A DNA stretch of 64,000 nucleotides, from assembly GCF_019599145.1 (NCBI RefSeq), contig NZ_CP080647.1, positions 2,604,001 to 2,668,000 on the forward strand, given 5' to 3'. The notes under the pieces were generated by a model. That model saw only the letters and a program-made list of their open reading frames with translations. It was not told the DNA's origin and searched no databases. Position numbers and translations under genes: made by a program. The DNA is from Streptomyces akebiae. Its GTDB lineage: Bacteria > Actinomycetota > Actinomycetes > Streptomycetales > Streptomycetaceae. Shown one piece after another: positions 6,999 to 16,312 of the stretch (position 1 is the first letter of the stretch; each line of letters opens with the position of its first letter).

Positions 6999-9602
6999 TC
7001 ACAGCCGGGGGTCGACCGGCTCCGACTCCAGGGCCAGTACCCCGAACACCGCCTCGTGCACCCGCCACAGCGGCTCCCCCTCGGCGAGCCGGTCCAGCGC
7101 CTCCAGGCCCAGGGCGTACTCGCGCAGGGCGAGGGACCGCTTGTGGTTGAGGAAACGCCCGCGCAGCCGGGCGAGGTTCTCCGGGCGGGTGTACTCCGGG
7201 CCGTAGATGATCCGCAGGTACTCCCGGCCCCGGCACTTGATGCCCGGCTGGACCAGCCGTCCCCGGCCGTCGCGCACGAGCGCCCCGACCGGTTTGACGA
7301 CCATGCCCTCGCCGCCCCGGCCCGTCATCTCCAGCCACCAGTCGACGCCCGCCCGCACCGAGGCCTCGTCCCCGGTGTCGACGAAGAGGCGCCGGGTGGT
7401 CTGCAGCAGGCCGCTGACGTCGTACTCCACGAGCCGGTCGAGGAGGGCCAACTGCTCGTCGTGCGGGAGCGCGGCCAGGCTGCGGCCCTGCACGGCGAGG
7501 ATCTGGAACGGGGCGAGCCGGACGCCGTCCAGCCCCTCGGTGGGCCAGCAGTAGCGCCGGTACGCCTCGGTGAACGCGGCCGCGTCGGTGGCCCGCTCAC
7601 GCTGCCTGCCCAGCAGGTCACCCACGTCGACGCCGCGTGCCGCCGCGCCCTCCAGGGCGGTCAGCGCACCCGGGAACACCGCGCCGGAGGCGGCGCCGAC
7701 GGCCGCGTACTGGGTGCGCAGCAGCCCGGACGCCTTCAGCGACCAGGGCATCAGCTCGGCGTCCAGCAGCAGCCAGTCGGTGTCGAGTTCGTCCCAGAGC
7801 CCAGCCGCCGTGACGGCTTCGCGGATCCGGCCGAGGACCAGCTCGGTGCGCGCCTCGTCGTCGAAGAACGGGCGGCCGGTACGGGTGTAGAGGGAGCCGG
7901 TGAGCCCTCCCCCGAAGCGGGCGCGGGCCGCGTCCGCGTCACGGCAGACCAGGACGACCGCCCGCGAACCCATGTGCTTCTCCTCGCACACGACCCGCGC
8001 GACACCGTCCTCCTTGTACTGCGCGAACGCCTCCGCCGGGTGCTCCAGGTAGCCGTCGACGCGCGAGGTCGCGGTCGGGGCCATGGTCGGGGGCAGGTAC
8101 GGCAGCACACGCGGGTCGACCGCGAAGCGGCTCATGACCTCCAGGGCGGCGGCCGCGTTCTCCTCGCGGACCGACACCCGGCCCGCGTGCCGGGTCTCGA
8201 TGACCCGGCGGCCGCGCACGTCCGCCAGGTCCAGCGGCCGGCCCTCGTGTCCGCCGGGCGCCTCGGTGGCCAGCGGCCTGGCCGGCTCGTACCAGACCTT
8301 CTCCGCCGGGACCTCCACGAGTTCGCGCTCCGGCCAGCGCAGCGCGGTGAGCTTGCCGCCGAAGACGGCGCCCGTGTCGAGGCAGATGGTGTTGTTCAGC
8401 CAGGTTGCGGTGGGCACCGGGGTGTGGCCGTAGACCACCGCAGCGCGCCCCCGGTAGTCCTCCGCCCACGGGTAGCGCACCGGCAGTCCGAACTCGTCGG
8501 TCTCGCCCGTGGTGTCGCCGTACAGGGCGTGGCTGCGGACCCGGCCGGAGGTGCGGCCGTGGTACTTCTCCGGCAGACCGGCGTGGCAGACGACCAGCTT
8601 CCCGCCGTCGAGGACGTAGTGGCTGACGAGCCCGTCGATGAACTGCCGCACCTCCTGCTTGAACTCCTCGCTCTCGTCCTCCATCTGCGCGATGGTCTCG
8701 GCGAGCCCGTGGGTGTGCTGGACGTTGCGGCCCTTGAGGTAACGGCCGTACTTGTTCTCGTGGTTGCCGGGCACACAGAGCGCGTTGCCGGAGCCGACCA
8801 TCGACATCACGCGGCGCAGCACGGCCGGGCTGTCCGGGCCCCGGTCGACCAGGTCACCGACGAAGACAGCCGTACGGCCCTCCGGGTGGACGCCGTCGAC
8901 GTAGCCCAACGTGCCGAGCAGCGTCTCCAGTTCACTCGCGCAGCCGTGGATGTCGCCGACGATGTCGAACGGGCCGGTGAGGTGGGTGAGGTCGTTGAAG
9001 CGCTTCTCGGTCACGACCGTGGCGTTGTCGACCTCCTCGACCCCGCGCAGCACGTGCACCTTGCGGAAGCCCTCGCGCTCCAGTTGCCTGAGGGAGCGGC
9101 GGAGTTCCCGGGTGTGGCGCTGGATGACACGACGCGGCATGTCGGCGCGGTCGGTGCGGGCCGCGTTGCGCTGGGCGCAGACCTCCTCCGGTACGTCGAG
9201 CACGACGGCGATCGGCAGCACGTCGTGCTTGCGTGCCAGTTCGATCAGCTGCCTGCGGGACTCCTGCTGCACGCTGGTCGCGTCGACGACGGTACGGCGG
9301 CCGGCCGCGAGGCGCTTGCCCGCGATGTAGTGGAGCACGTCGAAGGCGTCCTTCGTCGCGCTCTGGTCGTTCTCGTCGTCCGAGACGAGGCCCCGGCAGA
9401 AGTCGGACGAGATGATCTCGGTGGGCTTGAAGTGGCGCCGGGCGAACGTGGACTTGCCCGAGCCGGAGGCGCCGATCAGCACCACGAGGGAGAGGTCGGT
9501 GACGGGCAGGGTGCGCCCCTTCGCGGTGCGCTCCGTGCGCTCGGTGCGCTCGGTGCGCTCGGTGCTTTCCGTGCTTTCCGTGCTTTCGGTCGTCTCGCTC
9601 AT
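6999..9602 (-). CDS. pnkp: Polynucleotide kinase-phosphatase Pnkp (RNA repair)
   Basis: 867 residues with the three-module architecture of bacterial Pnkp, which heals and seals cleaved RNA. The modules are a 5'-polynucleotide kinase (P-loop GASGSGKST, 44-52), a calcineurin-like 2',3'-phosphatase (GDIHGC 216-221, GDLVDRG 249-255, GNHENK 279-284) and a C-terminal ligase/adenylyltransferase (EEKHMGSR with the nucleotidyl Lys at 542). The first 30 residues are a low-complexity Thr/Glu/Ser/Arg repeat ahead of the kinase domain. The ATG overlaps the Hen1 stop by 4 bp, so the two are co-translated. In known systems Pnkp needs Hen1 to complete ligation, and Hen1 marks the repaired end by 2'-O-methylation. 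Confidence 0.95.
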   Translation of the reverse strand: MSETTESTESTESTERTERTERTERTAKGRTLPVTDLSLVVLIGASGSGKSTFARRHFKPTEIISSDFCRGLVSDDENDQSATKDAFDVLHYIAGKRLAAGRRTVVDATSVQQESRRQLIELARKHDVLPIAVVLDVPEEVCAQRNAARTDRADMPRRVIQRHTRELRRSLRQLEREGFRKVHVLRGVEEVDNATVVTEKRFNDLTHLTGPFDIVGDIHGCASELETLLGTLGYVDGVHPEGRTAVFVGDLVDRGPDSPAVLRRVMSMVGSGNALCVPGNHENKYGRYLKGRNVQHTHGLAETIAQMEDESEEFKQEVRQFIDGLVSHYVLDGGKLVVCHAGLPEKYHGRTSGRVRSHALYGDTTGETDEFGLPVRYPWAEDYRGRAAVVYGHTPVPTATWLNNTICLDTGAVFGGKLTALRWPERELVEVPAEKVWYEPARPLATEAPGGHEGRPLDLADVRGRRVIETRHAGRVSVREENAAAALEVMSRFAVDPRVLPYLPPTMAPTATSRVDGYLEHPAEAFAQYKEDGVARVVCEEKHMGSRAVVLVCRDADAARARFGGGLTGSLYTRTGRPFFDDEARTELVLGRIREAVTAAGLWDELDTDWLLLDAELMPWSLKASGLLRTQYAAVGAASGAVFPGALTALEGAAARGVDVGDLLGRQRERATDAAAFTEAYRRYCWPTEGLDGVRLAPFQILAVQGRSLAALPHDEQLALLDRLVEYDVSGLLQTTRRLFVDTGDEASVRAGVDWWLEMTGRGGEGMVVKPVGALVRDGRGRLVQPGIKCRGREYLRIIYGPEYTRPENLARLRGRFLNHKRSLALREYALGLEALDRLAEGEPLWRVHEAVFGVLALESEPVDPRL
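9527..9600 (-). repeat. 9-bp tandem repeat at the Pnkp N-terminus
   Basis: Successive in-frame 9-bp units of two related types encode repeated T-E-S and T-E-R triplets at residues 4-27. The repeat keeps the reading frame when units are gained or lost, so length variation between strains is expected. Confidence 0.7.
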
Positions 9603-11128
9603 GCTGCCTTCGCCTCCTTCTCGCCCTTGCCGTTCTCGCCGCTCTCGCCGTTGTTGTCGTTCCTGTTGTTCCCGTCGTCCGTGGTCCTGACGGTGAACAC
9701 GCCCATCTGGGTGGGTGGGCCGACCTCCGGGTCGTCGGGGCCGACGGGGACGAACTCGACGTCGTAGCCGTGCCGTTCGGCGACCGTGGCCGCCCAGGTC
9801 CGGAACTCCTCACGGGTCCACTCGAAGCGGTGGTCCCCGTGACGGGCGTGGCCGGCGGGCAGGGTCTCCCACCGGACGTTGTACTCGACGTTCGGAGTGG
9901 TCACGAGGACGGTGCGAGGGCGGGCCGAGCCGAACACCGCGTACTCCAGGGCCGGGAGCCGGGGCAGGTCGAGGTGTTCGACGACCTCGCAGAGCACGGC
10001 GGCGTCGTACCCCTTGAGGCGCTTGTCGGTGTAGGAGAGGGAGCTCTGGAAGAGCTGGACGCGCGAGGCCTGGCGCTCGCCCATCCGGTCGAGCTTGAGG
10101 CGGCGGGAGGCGATGGTGAGCGCGCGCATCGACACGTCCGTACCGACGATCTCGGTGAAGCGGGCGTCCTTGAGCAGCGCCTGCAGCAACTGGCCCTGGC
10201 CGCAGCCCAGGTCGAGGACGCGGGCGGCCCCGGCTTCCTTGAGGGCGGCGATGATCGCGTCCCGGCGCTGCACGGCGAGCGGGGTCGGCTTCTCCTCGGC
10301 CTCGTCGTCCACGGGCTCCTCGACGGCGTTGTCGATGTCCTCGACCTCGCTGTCGTCGGCCTCGGCCAGCCGTACGAGTTCCAGGCGCTCCATGGCCTGC
10401 CGGGTCAGCGACCAGCGGCGGGACAGATAGCGGCTGGTGATCAGCTTGTGCTCCGGGTGGGCCGGGAGCCAGCCCTCGCCCGCCCGCAGCAGCTTGTCGA
10501 CCTCGTCGGACGACACCCAGTAGTGCTTGGCGTCGTCGAGGACCGGCAGCAGGACGTAGAGGTGACGCAGCGCCTCGGCGAGCGTCAGCGACTCCGACTC
10601 CAGGACGAGCCGTACGTAGCGGGATGCGCCCCACTCGGGGAACTGGGCGTCCAGCGGCACCGCCTCGGCGGTGACGGTCCAGCCGAGCGGCGCGAAGAGC
10701 TTGACGACGAGGTCGGACCCGCCGCGGGCGGGCAGCGCCGGTATCTCGACGCGCAGCGGGCGGACCTGCTCCGGGAGCTCGGGGCGGGCCTTGCACTGGC
10801 CGCGCACGGCGCTGGAGAAGACGTCGTTCAGCGCGACGGCGAGCAGCGAGGAGGCCGCGTACGGGCGGTCGTTGACGTACTGGGCGAGCGCCGCGTCCGG
10901 GGCGCCGCCGCGGCCCTTGCCCTTGCCCCGTCGGACCAGTGCCACCGCGTCCACCTCCAACAACAGCGCGGCCGTGCACCGCTCGACGTCCGCCTCCGGG
11001 TAGAGGACGTGCGCCTTGCCGTAGGAGGTGGTGAACGCCTGCGCCTTGTCGGGATGCTTGTGCAGCAGGAAACCGAGATCGGTCGCGGGGCGCTCTGGGG
11101 TACCGGTGGTACTGATCGTCAGGAACAC
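9599..11128 (-). CDS. hen1: 3'-terminal RNA ribose 2'-O-methyltransferase Hen1
   Basis: 509 residues, full length for bacterial Hen1. The N-terminal half (about 1-245) is the bacterial Hen1 domain that activates Pnkp for ligation. After an acidic linker (about 255-280) comes the SAM methyltransferase with DLGCGQG at 306-312. The metal-binding E-x2-E-H...H motif of Hen1 is present as EVVEHLD (381-387) and GHARHGDHRFEW (426-437). It is the first gene of the hen1-pnkp operon. The pair protects against ribotoxin damage by resealing cut tRNA or other RNA and adding a 2'-O-methyl group that blocks recutting. A terminator lies between it and the upstream nucleotidase, so it has its own promoter in 11129-11206. 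Confidence 0.95.
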   Translation of the reverse strand: MFLTISTTGTPERPATDLGFLLHKHPDKAQAFTTSYGKAHVLYPEADVERCTAALLLEVDAVALVRRGKGKGRGGAPDAALAQYVNDRPYAASSLLAVALNDVFSSAVRGQCKARPELPEQVRPLRVEIPALPARGGSDLVVKLFAPLGWTVTAEAVPLDAQFPEWGASRYVRLVLESESLTLAEALRHLYVLLPVLDDAKHYWVSSDEVDKLLRAGEGWLPAHPEHKLITSRYLSRRWSLTRQAMERLELVRLAEADDSEVEDIDNAVEEPVDDEAEEKPTPLAVQRRDAIIAALKEAGAARVLDLGCGQGQLLQALLKDARFTEIVGTDVSMRALTIASRRLKLDRMGERQASRVQLFQSSLSYTDKRLKGYDAAVLCEVVEHLDLPRLPALEYAVFGSARPRTVLVTTPNVEYNVRWETLPAGHARHGDHRFEWTREEFRTWAATVAERHGYDVEFVPVGPDDPEVGPPTQMGVFTVRTTDDGNNRNDNNGESGENGKGEKEAKAA

Positions 11129-11206
11129 GGTGGAGTGGCCTCATGGTGGGTGTCTGATGGACGCCCAACGTACAGCGAAGGATCGGGGCCCACTCAGGCA
11201 TTTTCG

Positions 11207-11247
11207 CCACGTCGTGGCCACGGCCGGGCCCCGCGGCCACGACGTGG
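11207..11247 (-). terminator. Terminator of the nucleotidase gene
   Basis: Perfect 13-bp inverted repeat (CCACGTCGTGGCC at 11207-11219, complement at 11235-11247) with a 15-nt loop, 9 bp after the nucleotidase stop and 79 bp before hen1. Confidence 0.8.
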
Positions 11248-11256
11248 GTACGGACG

Positions 11257-14115
11257 TCAGGGCAGTTCGGTGACCCGGTCGGTGCCCGGTGGGGCGACGG
11301 GACTCCTCGCGGTGAGGTAGTCGGTGAGGGCGGTGATGTCGTCGCCGCCGCCGACCGTGTTGCCGCCCTCGGCGAAGGTGGTGAAGCCGTCGCCGCCCGC
11401 CGCGAGGAAGGTGTTGGCGGTCACCCGGTAGGTGGCGTCCGGGTCCAGGGTCTCGCCGTCGAGCTCGATCGACGAGGGGTCGACGCGGTCGCCGACCGGG
11501 GCGCTGCGGGAGTACGAGTAGGTCAGGCCCTTGGAGACACCCAGCATCAGGGTGGGCGCGCGGGTCCCGGAGTCGTCGAACTGTTCCTCCAGGATCTTCT
11601 CGATCTGCGCTCCGGTGAGGTCCACCGACACCAGGGACCCGGCGAAGGGCTGGACGGCGAAGGCCTCGGCGTAGGTGATCTCGCCGGGTGCCTCGCCGCC
11701 CGTCGAGGTGGCGTGGGTGAGATCGGCCCGTACGCCACCGGGGTTCATCAACGCGATCTGCGCCCCGCCCCGTTCGGGTGCCGATGTCGCCGCCAGCTGG
11801 GCGTCGGCGACGAGGTTGGCGAGGTCCGACTCGGCGTCGCGGGTCTCGGAGCGGGTGATGTCGGCGGTGACGCTGCCGACGACCCGGTTGGCGAGCGGCG
11901 CGGAGAGTGCCTTCCACTTGTCGATGACGGCGCTCTGGTCCGCGTCCTTGGTGCCGGTGCGGGTGACCAGGTGGTTCATGGCGGCGACCTGCTCGCGTAC
12001 GACGTCGCCGGTGCGGCGGTCCACCGGGAGGCGCGTCTCGGTGACGACGCGGCCGAAGGAGGAGGCCGAGGTGACCGTGCGCGGGTTGCCGGCGGGGTCG
12101 GGGAGGGAGCAGATGTAGGGCTGGTGGGTGTGGCCGGTGACGACGGCGTCGATGGCCGGGTCCAGGTGCTCGGCGATGTCGACGATCGGACCGGAGATGC
12201 CGTCGCACTGCCCGTAGGAGCCGGCCTGGACGCCGCCCTCGTGGAGCAGGACCACGATCGCCTCGACGCCCTGGCGGCGCAGCGCGCGGGCGGCGGCGTC
12301 GGCGGTCTCGACCTCGTCGGTGAAGCGCACGGACGTGATGCCGGACTGGCCGGTGACCGCGGGGGTGCCCTCCAGGGTCATGCCGATGAAGCCGATCCTG
12401 ACGCCGTCGACCTCCTTGACCCAGGTGGGCGCGAGGAGCGGCTCGCCGGTGGTGCGGTCGAGGACGTTGGCGGCGAGCCAGGGGAATGCGGAGCCGTCGT
12501 ACGGCTCGTCCTCGATGTAGCAGCCGTCCTCGGGGTGGCAGCCGCCGTGCTGGATGCGCAGCAGTTCCCCGGTGCCCTCGTCGAACTCGTGGTTGCCGAC
12601 GCCGGTGACGTCCAGGCGCAGTTTCTCCATGGCCTCGACGGTCGGTTCGTCGTGGAAGAGGCCGGAGAGGAAGGGGCTGGCGCCGATGATGTCGCCCGCG
12701 GCGACGGTCAGGGAGGCGTCGGTGCCCTCACGGAGCTGTCCGAGCCGGGTCGCCAGGTACTCGGAGCCGCCGACCGGGGTGGACTTCGGGTCCAGCTTGG
12801 AGCCGAGGGTGGCGTCGCGGCCCGTGGGCGGCTCCAGGTTGCCGTGGAAGTCGTTGAAGGAGAGCAGTTGGACGTCGACGGTGTCCGGCTGCTTCGGGGT
12901 GGCGGGGGCGCCGCCGGCCAGGGTGCCGGGGCGCAGCGACAGCAGGTGGAACTTGGTGACGCTGCCGTTGAAGCCGAAGTTGTCGTCGGCGACGAGGACG
13001 AGGGTGCGGGAGCCGTCGGGGAGGGTCGGGCCCCAGGTGATGCCCTCGACGTTGTCGGCGTCCGTGCCGGAGAGGGTGAAGTCGTAGAGCAGCTTCTTCG
13101 GCATGGGTCGCTCCGTGCCGGACAGTTTCTGCTCGCCGTGTACGTCCGTCGCGCCGCGTGTGGTGGTCCAGTAGAGGCGGATCGCGAAGCCCACGCCGGA
13201 GGCGAAGGAGCGCTCGACGGTGAGGTAGTCGGTCCTGTTGATCGCGAGGATCTCCGAGACACCCCGGTCCGCCGCGTAGGTGCCGACGGGGGCCGGCAGC
13301 GGGGCGGTGGGCGCGGCGGATATCGGGTCGACCTCGTAGACGTGTTCGGCCTCGGGCTTGCCGGTGCGGCGGTCCATGACCAGCAGGCGTGAGGGGCTCT
13401 TCGCGGTCAGTCCGGCCGCCGGGCCGTCCTGGACGAGCGCGTTCTCGGTGATCGTGACGGCCTTGCGGCCGTCCGGGGAGAGGGTCAGCCCCTCCAGGGC
13501 CTGGTTGTTGCGGACACCGGCGGTGAGGGTGCCCGACTCCGCGCGGACGGGGGCGTACGCCTTCGGCAGCGGCAGTTCGCGTACGTGCGCGCCGGACGCG
13601 GACGTCTCGCGGACGAAGGCCGGCTGCCCGGAGGCGGAGGCACCCTCGCTGGTCCACAGCAGGCCCTTGCCACCGGGGTTCCAGCGGATGGCCTCCGGGT
13701 CGACGGCCTTGGCGGCGAAGGGATCGCCGGAGGTGTCGTCGAGGACGGTCAGGGCGTCCAGGGTGGGCTTGTCCTCGGCGAACTTCTGTCCGCTGAGGGG
13801 CAGTCGGAGTGTGTAGAAGCGTGCCTTGCCGTTCTCCGAGCGGTCGTCGCTGAGGGCGGCGTACGTGTGGGTCTTCGGGTCGTAGTCGATGCCGGACAGG
13901 CCGCCGAAGGGCATACCGAGTCCGGTCGTTCCGGCGGGGACGGTGAGCGTGTCGAGGAGGGTCACACCGTTCTGGGTCTTCCGGGGGCCGCCCGGTGCGG
14001 GGGCGGCGTCCGCCGCGAAGCCTCCGGCGTAGGCGAGGCCGCCGAGGAGGGCGGCGGCCGTGAGGCCGGCGAGCGCGACGGGTCTGCGGCGCGCCCGCTG
14101 TCGGTGTCGGGGCAT
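11257..14115 (-). CDS. Secreted esterase-like phytase domain fused to 5'-nucleotidase/2',3'-cyclic phosphodiesterase
   Basis: 952 residues. An Arg-rich N-terminus, hydrophobic stretch (about 14-35) and Ala-rich cleavage region form a Sec/Tat-like signal peptide. Residues about 45-400 match the esterase-like/phytase-like beta-propeller family (GLSGIDYDPKTHTYAALSDDR). A UshA-type metallophosphatase follows (LLSFNDFHGN, AAGDIIGASPF, GNHEFDEG, VTGHTHQPY) with its C-terminal nucleotide-binding domain. Such enzymes release nucleosides and phosphate from extracellular nucleotides. Start ATG 14115 follows GGAAGGGAC. It lies 110 bp downstream of the BMP-type nucleoside ABC genes, so it may feed them. 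PhoP control is plausible, but no PHO box was identified by eye. Confidence 0.85.
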   Translation of the reverse strand: MPRHRQRARRRPVALAGLTAAALLGGLAYAGGFAADAAPAPGGPRKTQNGVTLLDTLTVPAGTTGLGMPFGGLSGIDYDPKTHTYAALSDDRSENGKARFYTLRLPLSGQKFAEDKPTLDALTVLDDTSGDPFAAKAVDPEAIRWNPGGKGLLWTSEGASASGQPAFVRETSASGAHVRELPLPKAYAPVRAESGTLTAGVRNNQALEGLTLSPDGRKAVTITENALVQDGPAAGLTAKSPSRLLVMDRRTGKPEAEHVYEVDPISAAPTAPLPAPVGTYAADRGVSEILAINRTDYLTVERSFASGVGFAIRLYWTTTRGATDVHGEQKLSGTERPMPKKLLYDFTLSGTDADNVEGITWGPTLPDGSRTLVLVADDNFGFNGSVTKFHLLSLRPGTLAGGAPATPKQPDTVDVQLLSFNDFHGNLEPPTGRDATLGSKLDPKSTPVGGSEYLATRLGQLREGTDASLTVAAGDIIGASPFLSGLFHDEPTVEAMEKLRLDVTGVGNHEFDEGTGELLRIQHGGCHPEDGCYIEDEPYDGSAFPWLAANVLDRTTGEPLLAPTWVKEVDGVRIGFIGMTLEGTPAVTGQSGITSVRFTDEVETADAAARALRRQGVEAIVVLLHEGGVQAGSYGQCDGISGPIVDIAEHLDPAIDAVVTGHTHQPYICSLPDPAGNPRTVTSASSFGRVVTETRLPVDRRTGDVVREQVAAMNHLVTRTGTKDADQSAVIDKWKALSAPLANRVVGSVTADITRSETRDAESDLANLVADAQLAATSAPERGGAQIALMNPGGVRADLTHATSTGGEAPGEITYAEAFAVQPFAGSLVSVDLTGAQIEKILEEQFDDSGTRAPTLMLGVSKGLTYSYSRSAPVGDRVDPSSIELDGETLDPDATYRVTANTFLAAGGDGFTTFAEGGNTVGGGDDITALTDYLTARSPVAPPGTDRVTELP

Positions 14116-14225
14116 GGGTGGGTCCCTTCCGGGTGGGGTGAGGGTGGTCTTCCGGGCAGGCCGGAGCAACGGACCGCTCGACCGTCTTGCGCACACGGTC
14201 GGCCGAACCTTGGGGAGGGGTGGGA

Positions 14226-15161
14226 TCAGAGCGAGGCCGGAGCCACCTCGCCCGCGCCCCGCCGCTTCCTGCGCCACGCGTACAGCGCGAGGGCGACGAG
14301 CGTCATGGCGTACGGGATGGTCGACACCAGCTGCGGTGGTACGTCGAGGGTGCCGAGTTGTACCGCCAGGGCCTCGGCGGCGCCGAAGCCGAGGGCGGCG
14401 AGGAAGACGCCCCAGGGGCGCAGGCCGCCGAGGAAGACCGCGGCGAGGGCGATGAAGCCGCGGCCGGCGGTCATGTCCCGGACGAAGAAGGAGACGTACC
14501 CCATGCTGAGGAACACCCCGGCGAGGCCGGCCAGCGCGCCACTGAGGGCGAGGCCGGCGTACTGGACGCGCCGCACCGCGATGCCGACCGAGGCGGCGGC
14601 GTCCGGCATCTCGCCGACCGCGCGGAGGTGGAAGCCGAAGCGGGTGCGGTAGAAGAGCCAGGCGACGAAGGGGGCCGCGAGGAAGGCCAGCCAGGTCAGG
14701 ATGTTCTGGCCGCTCAGCACGTCCCCCACCACCGGGATGTCCTCGATGCCCGGCAGGGTGACCGTGGGAAGCGTTCCGCTCTTCAGGCCGGACGTGCCGC
14801 CCTTGTCGCCGAGGAGGGTGAAGACGGCGTAGGCGGTGGCGCCGGACGCGAGCAGGTTGAGGCCGATGCCCGCGATGATCGCGTCGGCGCCCAGTTCGAG
14901 CCGGAGCGCGGCGAGGAGGAGGCCGAGGAGGACGGCCACCGTCACGCCGGCGAGGGCGCCGGCCGCGACCGATCCGCTGTAGCCGGCGACGAGCGCGCCC
15001 GTGCAGGCGGCGCTCAGCATCTGGCCCTCCAGGGCGATGTTGCTGATGCCGGCGCGTTCGGCGACGAGTCCGCCCATGGCGGCGAGCAGGTAGGGGGTCG
15101 CCACGCGCAGCACGGCCGCGAGGAAGGCGCTGCTGAGGACGACGTCGAGGACGGAGTTCAT
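14226..15161 (-). CDS. Nucleoside-type ABC transporter permease 2
   Basis: 311-residue membrane permease of the BMP-associated family (YufQ/NupQ-like; also related to RbsC). The sequence starts with a long hydrophobic segment, and GLVAERAGISNIALEGQM near residue 35 is characteristic of nucleoside/BMP permeases. About eight to nine membrane spans are visible. The start codon overlaps the stop of the first permease gene. Last gene of the bmp-ATPase-permease-permease operon; the substrate is probably a purine nucleoside given the phosphorylase and amidohydrolase nearby. Confidence 0.9.
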   Translation of the reverse strand: MNSVLDVVLSSAFLAAVLRVATPYLLAAMGGLVAERAGISNIALEGQMLSAACTGALVAGYSGSVAAGALAGVTVAVLLGLLLAALRLELGADAIIAGIGLNLLASGATAYAVFTLLGDKGGTSGLKSGTLPTVTLPGIEDIPVVGDVLSGQNILTWLAFLAAPFVAWLFYRTRFGFHLRAVGEMPDAAASVGIAVRRVQYAGLALSGALAGLAGVFLSMGYVSFFVRDMTAGRGFIALAAVFLGGLRPWGVFLAALGFGAAEALAVQLGTLDVPPQLVSTIPYAMTLVALALYAWRRKRRGAGEVAPASL

Positions 15162-16312
15162 CGGGTGCCCGCCTTCCCGTGCGCGGCGCCCGCCTGCTCT
15201 CGCGAGGTGTCGGCCTGCCTGCGTGCGAGGCGGCGTTTGAGGAGGTCCGGGAGGGCCTGGGCGGTGACCAGCAGGACGATGACCGCCTGGATCACGACGA
15301 CGATCTCCGTGCCCACGTCCGTCTGCTGTTCCATGATGTCTCCCCCGGCACGCAGGTAGGAGTAGAAGAGGCCGGCGACCACGACGACCAGCGGGTTGTT
15401 CCGGGCGAGCAGCGCCACCACGATCCCCTCGAAGGCGAGGCTCCCGGCGAGCCCGGGTTCGAGGCGCCCGTACACGCCCTGCACGAGATGTGCTCCGGCC
15501 AGGCCCGCGACGGCCCCGCCGATGACGAAGCTCCACTCGATGGCGCGGGGCACCCGGATGCCGCCGTACTCGGCGAAGTGCGGATTGGATCCGGTCATCC
15601 GGATGCGGTAGCCGAGCGGGGTGCGGGTGATGAGCAGCCACAGGGCGACGGCGGTGAGCAGCATCACCAGGAAGCCGACGTTGGCGCGGCCGAGGGGAAT
15701 GCCGAGCCATTCGCTGAGCGGGGTGAGGGCTGAGTCCGGCTGGATGCGCTCCGAGTGGACGGCGCTGCTGCCGGACTCCTTCAACGGGCCGTTCACCAGG
15801 TAGTCGTAGACGCGGACGACGATGGCGTTGAGCATCAGCGTCGCGACGATCTCGTTGGCGCCGAGCCGTGCCTTCATCGACCCGGGTACGAAGCCCATGC
15901 CGGCCCCTGCCGCCGCCGCGGCGACCAGCGGGACGATCACGGCGGCGACGGGCGGCAGCGGCAGGAAGATCGCGACCGTGGCCGCCGCCAGGGCGCCCGC
16001 GTACAGCTGGCTCTCGGCGCCCAGGCTGATCTGCCGGGCCCGGAAGGGAATGGCCACCGACAGACCGAGCAGGGTGAGCGTGGTCGCGTCCTCCAGCCAG
16101 CGGCCGACGCGGAAGGAGCGTTCCAACGGGCCGGTGAGCAGGGCCTCGTAGGCGGCGACCGGGTCCTTGCCGGTGGCGAGCATCACGAGGAAGCCGATGA
16201 CGAGGGCGGCCAGGATGGTCGCCAGGGTCATGCTGAGGTCGACGACGAGGCCGCGGCGCCGGGTGGTCCGGTACTCCCTGCGGTCCTCGCTCTCGATGAG
16301 GGTGCTGGTCAC
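15158..16312 (-). CDS. Nucleoside-type ABC transporter permease 1
   Basis: 384 residues from GTG 16312, overlapping the ATPase gene by 4 bp. A charged cytoplasmic N-terminus (about 1-25) is followed by many membrane spans. Features of YufP/NupP-like permeases are present, such as GAESQLYAGA and LGANEIVATLMLNAI. The C-terminus is a basic/polar tail. It forms the membrane channel with the second permease. Confidence 0.9.
   Translation of the reverse strand: MTSTLIESEDRREYRTTRRRGLVVDLSMTLATILAALVIGFLVMLATGKDPVAAYEALLTGPLERSFRVGRWLEDATTLTLLGLSVAIPFRARQISLGAESQLYAGALAAATVAIFLPLPPVAAVIVPLVAAAAAGAGMGFVPGSMKARLGANEIVATLMLNAIVVRVYDYLVNGPLKESGSSAVHSERIQPDSALTPLSEWLGIPLGRANVGFLVMLLTAVALWLLITRTPLGYRIRMTGSNPHFAEYGGIRVPRAIEWSFVIGGAVAGLAGAHLVQGVYGRLEPGLAGSLAFEGIVVALLARNNPLVVVVAGLFYSYLRAGGDIMEQQTDVGTEIVVVIQAVIVLLVTAQALPDLLKRRLARRQADTSREQAGAAHGKAGTR

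Noticed and set aside
7056..9767. 903-codon plus-strand open frame opposite Pnkp
   Set aside because: Shadow of Pnkp: composition is His/Arg/Val-rich antisense type and it contains no recognisable domain.
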